Part shown: piece after piece, positions 16,438-25,351 of the stretch | Layout of the letters: the number at the start of each line of letters is the position of its first letter | Position numbering within the stretch: the first letter of the stretch is position 1 | Source of the DNA: Paenibacillus riograndensis SBR5 | Lineage (GTDB): Bacteria > Bacillota > Bacilli > Paenibacillales > Paenibacillaceae | Assembly (NCBI RefSeq): GCF_000981585.1 | Contig: NZ_LN831776.1 | Coordinates: 7,011,216-7,075,215, forward strand | DNA: 64,000 nucleotides | Direction of reading: 5' to 3' | Made by a program: the position numbers and the translations under genes | Notes under the pieces: model-generated | Told to the model about the DNA's origin: nothing | Databases searched by the model: none | What the model saw: only the letters and a program-made list of their open reading frames with translations

Positions 16438-17328
16438 ATGAGAAAAGCTCTGCGTCTGCAACGAGGCTGGGGACAGCAAATTATTTTCCTCTGGCCCGCC
16501 CTGCTCTTCTTCCTGACCATTGTGGTCACACCCTTCATTCTCGGCTTTTACTACTCCTCCACCAATTGGAACGGACTGGATTTGGACAAAGCGGTCTGGA
16601 CCGGTGCGGACAACTGGAAACGGATTTTTACGAATGATGACAAGTTTTGGGACTCCCTCTTCTTTACTTTACGCTTCACGGTAGTATCCGTTATTGCAGC
16701 CAATGTCCTGGCACTGCTGCTTGCATTCCTGCTGATGACGGCGCTGAAGACCAAAAAGGTGCTGCGCACGATCTTCTTCATGCCCAATGTAATTGGCGGC
16801 ATTCTGCTCGGTTACATCTGGCAGTTTATCTTCACCAAAGGTTTCGCTACCATCGGCGAGATGACCGGTATTTCCTTCTTCCAGCTGCCTTGGCTGGGTA
16901 CAGCGGGCACCGGCTTCTGGGGCCTCGTGATCGTGTTCGTCTGGCAGACAGCCGGATATATGATGGTCATTTACATCGCCGGATTGGCCGGAATTCCGAA
17001 GGATCTGATTGAAGCGGCCAAGATCGACGGGGCACGCGCTCCGCAATTGTTCAAGAGTGTCTATGTCCCGCTAATCATGCCATCCATCACCATCTGCCTG
17101 TTCCTGACCACTTCCAATGCCTTCAAAATGTTCGATCTCAACCTGTCGCTGACCAAAGGCGGACCGGGAACCTCAACCCAGTCGCTTGCCTACAACATCT
17201 ACGCGGAAGCACTGATCAACAACCGTTACGGCCTCGGGACCGCCAAAGCGCTGCTCTTCTTCTTCGCCGTCTCCCTGATCACCGTCACACAGGTCTGGCT
17301 CACCAAACGGAAAGAGGTGTCCGCATAA
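16438..17328 (+). CDS. carbohydrate ABC transporter permease (MsmF/LacF type)
   Basis: A 296-residue membrane protein with six transmembrane segments and the EAA loop (DLIEAAKIDGARAPQLFKSVYVPLIMPS), which contacts the ATPase. The N-terminal basic leader precedes the first helix. ATG 16438 follows AAAAAGGAG; an open frame extends upstream but lacks a ribosome site. It is the first gene of a permease-permease-binding protein operon with no ATPase, so energy should come from a shared MsmX/MsiK-type subunit encoded elsewhere. Confidence 0.93.
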   Translation: MRKALRLQRGWGQQIIFLWPALLFFLTIVVTPFILGFYYSSTNWNGLDLDKAVWTGADNWKRIFTNDDKFWDSLFFTLRFTVVSVIAANVLALLLAFLLMTALKTKKVLRTIFFMPNVIGGILLGYIWQFIFTKGFATIGEMTGISFFQLPWLGTAGTGFWGLVIVFVWQTAGYMMVIYIAGLAGIPKDLIEAAKIDGARAPQLFKSVYVPLIMPSITICLFLTTSNAFKMFDLNLSLTKGGPGTSTQSLAYNIYAEALINNRYGLGTAKALLFFFAVSLITVTQVWLTKRKEVSA

Positions 17329-18164
17329 TGCAGACTAGCAGATATCGTCTGAACCATTTCATCCTTGAGATATTCGCCATTCTTCTGGCCGTGGTGTTCC
17401 TGTCTCCGTTCTACCTGGTGCTGAGCAACTCGGTTAAGAGGCTGAAGGAAATCCTGATTGATGCGGCATCGTTCCCGCAGGTGTTTCACTGGGATAATTA
17501 CTCCAAAGTATGGGATGCGATCAATTTTCCCCAGGCGTTCTGGAACTCCCTGCAAATCACAGTGCTGAGCGTAATCTTCATCGTGATGTTCAGCTCCATG
17601 GCTGCCTACCAGATTGTCAGAAAGCCGTCACGCTTCAATTCCTTTGTGTTTCTGCTGCTTGTATCGGCGATGATCATTCCGTTCCAGTCTCTGATGCTGC
17701 AATTGGTCCGGGTGACCAGCATGCTGGAGCTGCGCGGTGAGCTGTACGGCATTGTGGCCTGCTATCTCGGCTTCGGAATGCCGCTGTCCGTGTTCCTGTT
17801 CCATGGCTTCATCAAAAGTGTGCCTATAGAGCTGGAGGAAGCTGCACGTGTTGACGGTTCAAGCCCCTATGGCGTTTTCTTCAAAATCGTCTTCCCGCTG
17901 CTCATGCCGATCATTGTTACCGTCATTATTCTGAACACCCTGTGGATCTGGAATGACTACCTGCTGCCGGTGCTTGTCATTGGAGGTAATAAGGACCTGA
18001 CCACACTGCCGGTGGCTGTTACCAAGTTCTTCGGCCAGTACACCAAGAAGTGGGATCTTGCTCTCGCCGGACTGGTCATGGCGATTACGCCGATTCTCTT
18101 GTTCTTCCTGTCTCTGCAGCGTTATATTGTTGAAGGTGTCACCGCAGGCTCCATTAAGGGTTAG
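17328..18164 (+). CDS. carbohydrate ABC transporter permease (MsmG type)
   Basis: A 278-residue membrane protein with six predicted helices and the EAA motif (ELEEAARVDGSSPYGVFFKI). The ATG overlaps the previous gene's stop by one base (TAATG), so translation is coupled. It forms the heterodimeric sugar channel with the preceding permease. The C-terminus IVEGVTAGSIKG is the typical family ending. Confidence 0.93.
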   Translation: MQTSRYRLNHFILEIFAILLAVVFLSPFYLVLSNSVKRLKEILIDAASFPQVFHWDNYSKVWDAINFPQAFWNSLQITVLSVIFIVMFSSMAAYQIVRKPSRFNSFVFLLLVSAMIIPFQSLMLQLVRVTSMLELRGELYGIVACYLGFGMPLSVFLFHGFIKSVPIELEEAARVDGSSPYGVFFKIVFPLLMPIIVTVIILNTLWIWNDYLLPVLVIGGNKDLTTLPVAVTKFFGQYTKKWDLALAGLVMAITPILLFFLSLQRYIVEGVTAGSIKG

Positions 18165-18170
18165 ACCCTC

Positions 18171-18217
18171 TGCAATAATATCCACTTTTTTGAGCAAAAT
18201 ATTAAGTGTAAGCTCAT
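18171..18217 (+). promoter_or_regulatory. shared 46-bp element 2 (before the binding-protein gene)
   Basis: Begins TGCAATAATATCCACTTTT and ends AGTGTAAGCTCAT, matching 16328-16373. It lies in the 107-bp gap before the binding-protein gene, which suggests a second regulated start for high-level expression of that protein. Confidence 0.55.
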
Positions 18218-18271
18218 TCAAATTTGCATTACGATCAGGTTGTAGGACCACTAGACCAGGGAGGTTATACT

Positions 18272-19579
18272 ATGAAAAGAAAGTTCGCATTTGTTATCGC
18301 AACCGTTTGCACACTTATTATCGCAGGTTGCGGCAATGGCGGCAATAATAATTCCGCAAACGGTGGAAACGCTGTCAACACAGGAACAGAGACGGCTGCA
18401 CCCGAGACTACTAAAGCCCCGGCCAAGGATGTAACGATCAAAATGTTCCAGTTCAAGGTCGAAATTGCCGAGCAGTTAAATGCGCTGGCCGAAGAGTATG
18501 AGAAAGAAACCGGTGTGAAGGTTGAAGTGGAAACACATGGCGGCGGTGAAGACTACGGCGCGCTGCTCAAAGCAGAGCTTGCTTCCGGCTCTGAACCGGA
18601 GATCTTCAACAATGGCGGTTATACGGCCCTGGTTCCATATATGGACCGTGCCACCGATCTGTCGAACGAGCCCTGGGTGGCCAATCTGATTCCAACCGCC
18701 AAAACGCCGGCTACCGTCGATGGCAAGCTGTACGGGATGCCGATGAATGTTGAAGGCTACGGACTCATCTATAATAAGGACCTCTTCACCAAAGCAGGGA
18801 TTACAGAAGAACCCAAAACACTTTCACAGCTCAAAGACGCGGCAGCCAAGCTGAAAGCCGCAGGCATCACGCCGTTTGAAGCGACCAATGAGTGGTGGTC
18901 CATGGGGATGCACCTGGTGAACGTAGGCCTGGCTCATCAGCCGGACCCGAAGAAATTCATCGATGATCTCAAAGCCGGTACCCAAACCTTTAAAGACAAT
19001 GCGGTGTTCAAGCAATGGCTTGACCTGGTGGATGTGATCTTTGACAATGCACAGGATAATAAAATGACTACAGATTATGCTACACAGATTGCAGACTTCG
19101 CATCCGGCAAAGCGGCCATGATGATGCAGGGCAACTGGACGCAAGGGGATATCGACAAGATTGATCCGGACCTGAACCTCGGCCTGCTCCCGCTGCCGAT
19201 CAGCGACGAAGAAGGAACCATTCTCGTAGGTGTGCCTAACAACTATATTGTGAACAGCAAATCGGCACATCCGGAAGAAGCCAAAGCATTCCTCAACTGG
19301 CTCGTGAGCTCGGAAACCGGCAAGAAATATCTGACTAAGGAATTCAAATTCATCCCCGCTGAAACCAACGTTGAAACGGATGCAGCGGATATCGGCCAGG
19401 TCGCCGTTGCAGTGCAGGAGCAATCCGATAAAGCCCTCGGCTGGAACTGGGATATGTTCCCAGACGGGGTGACTCAAGGTTTCGGTGCAGCTATGCAGGA
19501 ATACCTGGGCGGCCAGCTGAATCACGATCAGCTCCTGGAGAAGCTCGACAAATCCGTACAGGATATCGTGAAGCAGTAA
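18272..19579 (+). CDS. sugar ABC transporter substrate-binding lipoprotein
   Basis: A 435-residue extracellular lipoprotein of the bacterial family 1 solute-binding type. The signal peptide ends in the lipobox LIIAGCG (Cys at residue 17), followed by an Asn/Gly/Ala/Thr-rich tether to about residue 52. The body contains KVEVETHGGGEDYGALLKAE, GKLYGMPMNVEGYGLIYNKD and the hinge-region GKAAMMMQGNWTQGDID, all typical of oligosaccharide binders. ATG 18272 follows GGGAGG. It delivers sugar to the two permeases upstream; the exact sugar is not deducible. Confidence 0.93.
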   Translation: MKRKFAFVIATVCTLIIAGCGNGGNNNSANGGNAVNTGTETAAPETTKAPAKDVTIKMFQFKVEIAEQLNALAEEYEKETGVKVEVETHGGGEDYGALLKAELASGSEPEIFNNGGYTALVPYMDRATDLSNEPWVANLIPTAKTPATVDGKLYGMPMNVEGYGLIYNKDLFTKAGITEEPKTLSQLKDAAAKLKAAGITPFEATNEWWSMGMHLVNVGLAHQPDPKKFIDDLKAGTQTFKDNAVFKQWLDLVDVIFDNAQDNKMTTDYATQIADFASGKAAMMMQGNWTQGDIDKIDPDLNLGLLPLPISDEEGTILVGVPNNYIVNSKSAHPEEAKAFLNWLVSSETGKKYLTKEFKFIPAETNVETDAADIGQVAVAVQEQSDKALGWNWDMFPDGVTQGFGAAMQEYLGGQLNHDQLLEKLDKSVQDIVKQ

Positions 19580-19704
19580 TCTTACCTCCATTCAGCAGAG
19601 CCTAGTCTTCAGCGCAAATAATCCATGCTGGGCAGCTAAGCAGAAACGACTTCGCCGTCCTTTTGAGGGACGGCAGCGTTCCAGCGGGAACTTTCTTATC
19701 TTTC

Positions 19705-19767
19705 AAAAAAGCCCGCCTCCGGTCATCCATTCAGGTACAACCTGACAGATGCCGGGGGCGGGCTTTT
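19705..19767. terminator. strong terminator after the sugar operon
   Basis: GCCCGCCTCCGG pairs with CCGGGGGCGGGC, flanked by A6 and T4; works best for the plus-strand operon. Confidence 0.8.
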
Positions 19768-19799
19768 CCTAATCCTAAGAATCTATTCCCTTAGACTCG

Positions 19800-19990
19800 A
19801 TAGATGTATTTACTGCAGTTAAAAGCAAATTTACCATTCGTTTTTAAGCGCTAGCTGTATTGGGTGCACTTAAACATCGCAAATGGCATTCTTTTCTCGA
19901 AACGATAGCTTTTTAAGTGTACAGAGTACAATTACAACGGATTAAGCGAGTAATTACTAACTTTTAATTGTATGAAATACAGTTACGCTC
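19800..19990. repeat. array of degenerate about 20-bp motifs
   Basis: Four related units in the gap before mntH: TGTATTTACTGCAGTTAAA, TGTATTGGGTGCACTTAAA, TGTACAGAGTACAATTAC and TGTATGAAATACAGTTAC. Shared core TGTAT-(N5)-GCA-(N1)-TTA. No gene is seen in 19580-20003. Confidence 0.5.
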
Positions 19991-20003
19991 TTGGTTGGAA
20001 GCC

Positions 20004-21299
20004 TTAGACAAACATCTCTACAATCAGGAACAGATTCAGCGATACAACGAGTGCGGAGATGATCCAGCCCAGAACCGTAGTAATCCGGTGGTTCACCAGC
20101 CCGTTCATGATTTTGCGGTCACTGGTGAAGATCACCAGCGGAATCAAGGCAAAGGCAATCCCGAACGAGAGCACCACCTGGCTCATGACCAGGGCGCTTG
20201 TAGCATTGATGCCGAAGGCGATGATGGCCAGCGGAGGAATAATCGTAATCGCCCGCCGCAGGTAGAGATTGATTCTTTTATTAATGAAGCCCTGCATGAC
20301 CACATCCCCTGCCATCGTCCCCACTGACGAACTGGAGAGTCCGGCAATCAAGAGACCCAGTCCGAAGGAAACCGCAGTAACCGGTCCTGCCAAATGGCGG
20401 AACTGCTCAAAAGCGATATCCAAATCCTCGACCACTAAGCCGTTCTTGAAAAACAACGCGGCGGCCACAACCACCATCGCCATATTGACCGCACCGGCAA
20501 TCAGCATGGCAATCAGAATGTCGATGAACTCCAGCTTGAAAATCTGTTTTTTCTCCTTGTCATCGATTCCGACTACGCGGCTCTGTGTCAGCGAAGAATG
20601 CAGATAGATCGCATGCGGCATTACCGTCGCACCCAGGATGCCCGCAGCCAGCAGAATGCTGTCAACGCCCTGGAACTGCGGGGTGAAGATCCCGGCGGCG
20701 ACTGCCCCGGCATCCGGCTTGGCCATGATGACCTGGAACGTAAAGGCCAGTACGACAATCAGCACCATACCGGCGATTCCGGCCTCAAGTGTGCGGTACC
20801 CGCGCCGCTGCAGCTCCAGAATGGCGAATGAACCAACAGCGGTTATCAATGCGGCTGGCAGCATCGGAATGCCGAACAACAGATATAGTCCGAGCGCTGC
20901 CCCGATAAACTCCGCCAGATCGGTAGCGATAATCACCAGTTCACTCTGAATCCACAAAAAGATGGATACGCCCTTCGGGAATCTCTCCCGTGCTACCTCG
21001 GGCAGATTCTTGCCGGTAGCTATGCCAAGCTTGGCGGACAGCGATTGAATCAGAACAGCCATCAGATTCGACGCGAATATAACCCACAGCAGGAGGTAAC
21101 CATATTTAGAGCCTGCTGTAATATTGGTGGCGAAATTCCCGGGGTCCAGATAGGCTACAGAAGCGATAAAAGCCGGGCCCAGGAAAGGAAGGAGCCTCTT
21201 CAATCCTTTGACATCCCCGTTCAGCACTGCCTGCGCGGTGAGTTTGTTTTTTTGTCTGTGTATCATTGGAGGTGTTTCTGCCAAATTTTGCTCCATCAT
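20004..21299 (-). CDS. mntH: Nramp-family divalent metal (Mn2+) transporter
   Basis: A 431-residue proton-coupled importer of manganese (and iron) with 11 predicted membrane segments. The metal-binding helices are clear: SVAYLDPGNFATNI on TM1 and GATVMPHAIYLHS on TM6. ATG 21299 is chosen for the AGGAGGG 7 nt upstream; the longer frame to 21341 lacks a site. A near-consensus promoter (21377-21405) is followed by a sequence closely matching the MntR operator (21343-21361), so Mn-dependent repression by MntR is likely. Monocistronic. Confidence 0.95.
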   Translation of the reverse strand: MMEQNLAETPPMIHRQKNKLTAQAVLNGDVKGLKRLLPFLGPAFIASVAYLDPGNFATNITAGSKYGYLLLWVIFASNLMAVLIQSLSAKLGIATGKNLPEVARERFPKGVSIFLWIQSELVIIATDLAEFIGAALGLYLLFGIPMLPAALITAVGSFAILELQRRGYRTLEAGIAGMVLIVVLAFTFQVIMAKPDAGAVAAGIFTPQFQGVDSILLAAGILGATVMPHAIYLHSSLTQSRVVGIDDKEKKQIFKLEFIDILIAMLIAGAVNMAMVVVAAALFFKNGLVVEDLDIAFEQFRHLAGPVTAVSFGLGLLIAGLSSSSVGTMAGDVVMQGFINKRINLYLRRAITIIPPLAIIAFGINATSALVMSQVVLSFGIAFALIPLVIFTSDRKIMNGLVNHRITTVLGWIISALVVSLNLFLIVEMFV

Positions 21300-21342
21300 T
21301 ATCAATCCCTCCTCTTGCCCGGAAAAGTTGTCTATACACACG

Positions 21343-21405
21343 AAAGTTTCCCTGGTGCAACATTTAATTTAGTTTTATTATAATCTGTGTTTTGAAAAAT
21401 GTAAA
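21343..21405 (-). promoter_or_regulatory. mntH promoter with MntR-like operator
   Basis: Minus strand: -35 TTTACA (21405-21400), 17-nt spacer, -10 TATAAT (21382-21377), then GTTGCACCAGGGAAACTTT (21361-21343), close to the Bacillus MntR boxes of the form TTTGCATGAGGGAAACTT. The operator covers the early transcribed region. Confidence 0.7.
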
Positions 21406-21586
21406 TGCCTTTACGAAACTATTGCTTGGCATCATTTCCATACCCTATTTATTAACCCTTGTGCGCTTAATGTTTCGGGGTGCAGGCAACACTCATGCGA
21501 ATATCTCTTCAGCCTAGAGCAGGTTACTTTATTCTTATGTAACAAAGCCCCATAAAGTGAAACTTCAGCTCATCTGCTTCTGCTTA

Positions 21587-21630
21587 AAAATTAACGGGCG
21601 GGGTCCGGGTCACCCCCGGCTCCCGCCCGC
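21587..21630 (-). terminator. terminator of glnS
   Basis: CGGGCGGG/CCCGCCCG stem followed on the minus strand by TTAATTTTT, 37 bp past the stop codon at 21667. The rest of 21406-21586 shows nothing. Confidence 0.8.
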
Positions 21631-21666
21631 TGCTATTACCTGTCTCTTCATCCCATTCACGGCGGC

Positions 21667-23358
21667 TTATTTCCCGCTCTTCCACGTATCCTTCAGCGGA
21701 ACAATCCGGTTGAAAACCAGCCGGTCTTCCCGGCTCAGCTTGTTGTCGACGCAAAAGTATCCCTGGCGCATAAATTGAAATTTATCCTCAGGCTTGGCGC
21801 CAGCCGCAAAAGGCTCCAGCAGGCAGCTCAGCATCAGCCTTATGGAATCCGGATTGATGTACTCCTCCCAGGTTTCGCCTTCCGCCTTGGGGCCTTCATT
21901 GTCTTCCAGCAGCTTCTCATACAGGTATACCTCTGCCGGTATGCCATGACTGGCCGAGACCCAGTGCAGGGTGCCTTTGACCTTGCGTCCACTATTTGCC
22001 CCGCCGCTTTTGGTCAGGGGATCATAGGTGCAGCGCAGCTCGCGGACCGCACCGGTTCCGGCATCCTTGATGACTTCGTTGCATTTGATGATATAAGCCC
22101 CCTTCAGCCGGACCTCACCGCCCGGAACCAGCCTGCGGAAACCCGGCGCCGGTTCCTCCATGAAATCATCCCGCTCAATGTAGACAGTGCCTGAGAACGG
22201 CACCTCTCTCACACCCAGCTCCGCATTTTCGCTATTATTGGCCAGGGGCAGCCACTCTGTTTCCCCCGCCTCGTAATTGGTAATTACGACCTTTAGCGGA
22301 TCAAGCACGGCCATTATACTTGGCACACTGGCTTTGAGGTCCTGTCTCAGGCAATGCTCCAGCATCGAGAAGTCCACCATCGTCTGGTTTCGGACCATGC
22401 CGATCTCTCTGACAAAGCTGCGGATGCTCTCCGGGGTAAATCCCCGTCTCCGCAGACCGCGCAGTGTGGGAAGCCGGGGATCATCCCAGCCGTCCACGTA
22501 GTTCCCCGCAACGAGTGCTCTGAGATACCGTTTGCCGGTAACCACCCCTGTCAGATTGACCCGCCCGAATTCCCTTTGCCTAGGGGCTTCTTCAATGCCC
22601 AGTTCCTCCAGCACCCACTCATAGAGGGGGCGGTGGTCCTTGAACTCAAGCGAGCATAAGGAATGGGTAATCCCTTCAATGGCGTCCTGGATCGGGTGGG
22701 CAAAATCATACATCGGGTAAATGCACCATGCATTCCCTGTACGGTAATGCTCCGCATGGATAATTCTATAGATCACAGGATCACGCAGGTTGATGTTCGG
22801 TGAAGACATATCGATTTTGGCCCGCAGCACCCGGGAACCGGTGGGATAAGCCCCTTCCCTCATCCCGCTGAATAAGCGGAGGTTCTCCTCCACGGACCGT
22901 TCCCGGTAAGGACTGTTTTTTCCCGGTTCCGTCAGTGTGCCTCTGTAGGCGGTCACCTCTTCCGGCGACAAATCGCAGACATAGGCTTTGCCTTTGCGGA
23001 TTAAGTTCAGCGCGCTATTGTAGATTTGCTCCGAATAGTCCGAGCCGTAATAAATATGTTCTCCGGGGCTGCAGCCCAGCCATTCAATATCCTGAATGAT
23101 CGCTTTTACATATTCCATGTCCTCTTTGAGCGGATTCGTATCGTCGAAGCGCAGATGAAAGGTGCCGCCGTATTTGTGCGCAAGCCCATAGTTGGTGTGA
23201 ATCGCAAACGCACTGCCGATATGCAGATATCCGTTCGGCTCCGGCGGGAACCTTGTGCAGATCTCCCTGCTGTAGATACCGGACTCTATATCCTCCTTGA
23301 TCAGCTTATCCATGTAGTTTTCCGCTGCTGCGGTTTCCATTGCATTGTCGTTGCCCAT
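21667..23358 (-). CDS. glnS: glutaminyl-tRNA synthetase
   Basis: A 563-residue class I synthetase that charges tRNA-Gln. The Rossmann core opens with FPPEPNGYLHIGSA (HIGH-type motif, residues 46-49) and FDDTNPLKE; the GlnRS-specific WCIYPMYDFAHPIQDAIEGI and VDGWDDPRLPTLRGLRRRG are clear, followed by an anticodon-binding beta-barrel region. The KMSKS-equivalent loop reads VVTGKRYLR (272-280) rather than the usual VMSKRKL, an unusual variant. ATG 23358 follows AGGAGGG. A T-box leader directly upstream regulates it. Many Bacillota lack GlnRS and use GatCAB, so the gene suggests direct Gln-tRNA charging here. Confidence 0.93.
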   Translation of the reverse strand: MGNDNAMETAAAENYMDKLIKEDIESGIYSREICTRFPPEPNGYLHIGSAFAIHTNYGLAHKYGGTFHLRFDDTNPLKEDMEYVKAIIQDIEWLGCSPGEHIYYGSDYSEQIYNSALNLIRKGKAYVCDLSPEEVTAYRGTLTEPGKNSPYRERSVEENLRLFSGMREGAYPTGSRVLRAKIDMSSPNINLRDPVIYRIIHAEHYRTGNAWCIYPMYDFAHPIQDAIEGITHSLCSLEFKDHRPLYEWVLEELGIEEAPRQREFGRVNLTGVVTGKRYLRALVAGNYVDGWDDPRLPTLRGLRRRGFTPESIRSFVREIGMVRNQTMVDFSMLEHCLRQDLKASVPSIMAVLDPLKVVITNYEAGETEWLPLANNSENAELGVREVPFSGTVYIERDDFMEEPAPGFRRLVPGGEVRLKGAYIIKCNEVIKDAGTGAVRELRCTYDPLTKSGGANSGRKVKGTLHWVSASHGIPAEVYLYEKLLEDNEGPKAEGETWEEYINPDSIRLMLSCLLEPFAAGAKPEDKFQFMRQGYFCVDNKLSREDRLVFNRIVPLKDTWKSGK

Positions 23359-23403
23359 GTGTGAACCCTCCTGTATGAATGTGATGACCGCTCTGAATCT
23401 TTC

Positions 23404-23706
23404 CCAACAAAAAAGAACCCCACCTCCAAGACGTATGGTCTTGGGGACGAGATTCTCGCGGTACCACCCCAGGTTTATTAATATGTCGCCATATTAATCT
23501 CATTAAGTACGGCATTGCCGGCAGGCAAGGCTTATACTCTAGCTCTGTAACAGGAGCTCCTGTCGCACCATCCCCGGCATCTGCTAGTTCCGGTACGCCG
23601 CTCAGAGACTTGGTTCAATACACCTTTCTTTACCCCTTTTCAGCGTCCGGGGCTCTCTGTAAAAGAACGGATATATCTACTCTTCTCCTCATCGCATTTG
23701 ATTATA
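23404..23706 (-). ncRNA. T-box riboswitch of glnS (Gln, CAA specifier)
   Basis: Minus strand. Stem I begins near 23690 with GATGAGGAGAAGAGTA, includes an AGAGAG-type AG box and a GCTGAAAA loop, and returns through GAACCAAGTCTCTGAG. The CAA at 23612-23610 sits at the specifier position and encodes Gln, agreeing with the downstream gene. The T-box sequence GGGGTGGTACCGCG (23470-23457) forms the antiterminator; the competing terminator is CCAAGAC/GTCTTGG plus CCCC/GGGG with T6 at about 23405-23445. A -10 TATAAT lies at 23706-23701. Uncharged tRNA-Gln should promote readthrough. Confidence 0.9.
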
Positions 23707-23751
23707 ATTTCTTGTATTTTACAAAATAACTGCGCTGCTGTAAAGGCAGCC

Positions 23752-25308
23752 TCAGTCCCCGCTGAGCGCCGCCAGAAGATCCAGTGCCTCCTCATGCTCC
23801 GGCTCCAGCACCAGCGCCTGGCGGGTATACTCCAGCGCAGCCTCCAGATCCTCAAGCTCATAGCTGCAGATGGCCAGGCAATAGAGCACTGTGACGACCG
23901 GCTCATCCTCCGTCTCCCGCAGCGATTGCGTCAGAAAACGCCGCGAGTCTTCGTACAGTCCCATCTCGAACAGCAGCAGCCCGCTGTCCAGGGCGAGATC
24001 ATATTTTTGCGGCATCGGATAAAAGCCTGTCCACATCCGGTCGATCCCCAGCTTCAAATCGAGAATCTCCTCATCGCTGGCATCTTCCAGCAGGCCGGAA
24101 ATCCGCTCGGCACTCTGGATGAACAGCTCGGCATCATAGCCGCCCAGCCGCCAGAAGCCCAGAATCTGCTGCAGCCCGATAGTATCGTAGTTCTGGTCGA
24201 TCCAGAGCTTCAGACTGAAGAAGTCATCCGGCCCGAAACGTTCAATGAACCTGCGGTAGGCCAGACGGGCCTGGACATGGCGCAGCGGCTCCTCCAGCAT
24301 AAAGATGCAGCCGACGTTCAGGTTCTTGTAATGATGTTCGGTAAATGAAGCCAATGCGCCTTTTTGTTCAAAATAGCACACCAGCGCATGATAGTTGGCT
24401 GTAAGTGAGATGCTGCCATGATGGATCAGCTTCGGCGGCTCAGCAAACTCCCAGTTCTCCAGCCGGTGGTCGCCCTTGTCGGCGGTCAGCAGCAGGAAGC
24501 CAGACCCGGACAGCGCACTCAGCCGCTCCATACATTCCAGCGCCGCCGCCGGGAAAAGCACATGCGAATCCTCCAGCTTCTCCTGATAGAACGCGATCAC
24601 CTCGCGGTACGGGTAGAACTTCTCTTCATAGCCTGCTGCCCGGCGGTAGTGATACTCGGGAATCAGATCCCTCAGCACCTCGGAGGGCCCCATCGTGTCT
24701 GACTGCTCCGGGTATTGCAGCGATACCTCGCACTCATATATTTTGCCTTCATCCACATAGAGCAGCTCCTGCGGGATACTGTCAAAAAAGTAGTTGGCGA
24801 TCACCATCAGCGGCTGTGCCAGCATCCCCGGTGTAATCACCCTTCCACTTTCTATAAGATGCAGCTCGGTATCCGCAACAGCGTCGAAACGCGCGAAATC
24901 GAGGATGCCCTGCTCTACAAAAGGGATCAGGCCGGGATGCTGCTGCCAGCCGGTGATATTTTTCCACGGAAGATCGCTCATGACATAGGTAAACGGAGGC
25001 AGCGGCAGCCCCGCATAATCCACTAATTCACACAGCTTCTGCAGCACATGGAACGCGAGGCGTCCGGCACCTGCACCCAGCTCCAGAATAATGACCGGCT
25101 CCGTGGTGTGCCCCATCCCCGCCCGGTCCTGTAAAAAACCAAAGATCATCTCTGCATAGCTGGTCCCGATCATCGGATTGCTCGTAATATACTGCGGAAC
25201 CTGGTCGTTTTTCCAGGCCTGCATCCCCAGCTCTTCATAATATTTGCGCTGCAGCTCCCATATCGGGGCTTCGCTGAAGCGGTAGCGTATTGGTCCGCTG
25301 TCTGTCAT
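23752..25308 (-). CDS. SAM-dependent methyltransferase (NDUFAF7-like) with C-terminal TPR
   Basis: A 518-residue cytoplasmic protein. The N-terminal half has a Rossmann methyltransferase core: VIILELGAGAGRLAFHVLQKL (SAM-binding motif I, about 73-93), VMSDLPWKN and VIANYFFDSIPQELLYVDEG, resembling the NDUFAF7/Methyltransf_28 group. The last about 120 residues form tetratricopeptide-like repeats (DSGLLLFEMGLYEDSRRFL, AICSYELEDLEAALEYTRQA). Substrate unknown. It is upstream of the T-box in the same orientation but separated by the glnS leader. The ribosome site (AGCAGGG) is moderate. Confidence 0.78.
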   Translation of the reverse strand: MTDSGPIRYRFSEAPIWELQRKYYEELGMQAWKNDQVPQYITSNPMIGTSYAEMIFGFLQDRAGMGHTTEPVIILELGAGAGRLAFHVLQKLCELVDYAGLPLPPFTYVMSDLPWKNITGWQQHPGLIPFVEQGILDFARFDAVADTELHLIESGRVITPGMLAQPLMVIANYFFDSIPQELLYVDEGKIYECEVSLQYPEQSDTMGPSEVLRDLIPEYHYRRAAGYEEKFYPYREVIAFYQEKLEDSHVLFPAAALECMERLSALSGSGFLLLTADKGDHRLENWEFAEPPKLIHHGSISLTANYHALVCYFEQKGALASFTEHHYKNLNVGCIFMLEEPLRHVQARLAYRRFIERFGPDDFFSLKLWIDQNYDTIGLQQILGFWRLGGYDAELFIQSAERISGLLEDASDEEILDLKLGIDRMWTGFYPMPQKYDLALDSGLLLFEMGLYEDSRRFLTQSLRETEDEPVVTVLYCLAICSYELEDLEAALEYTRQALVLEPEHEEALDLLAALSGD

Positions 25309-25351
25309 ATGTGTATACCCTGCTCTCTATAATCTTCTGGTTAATGTTCTC

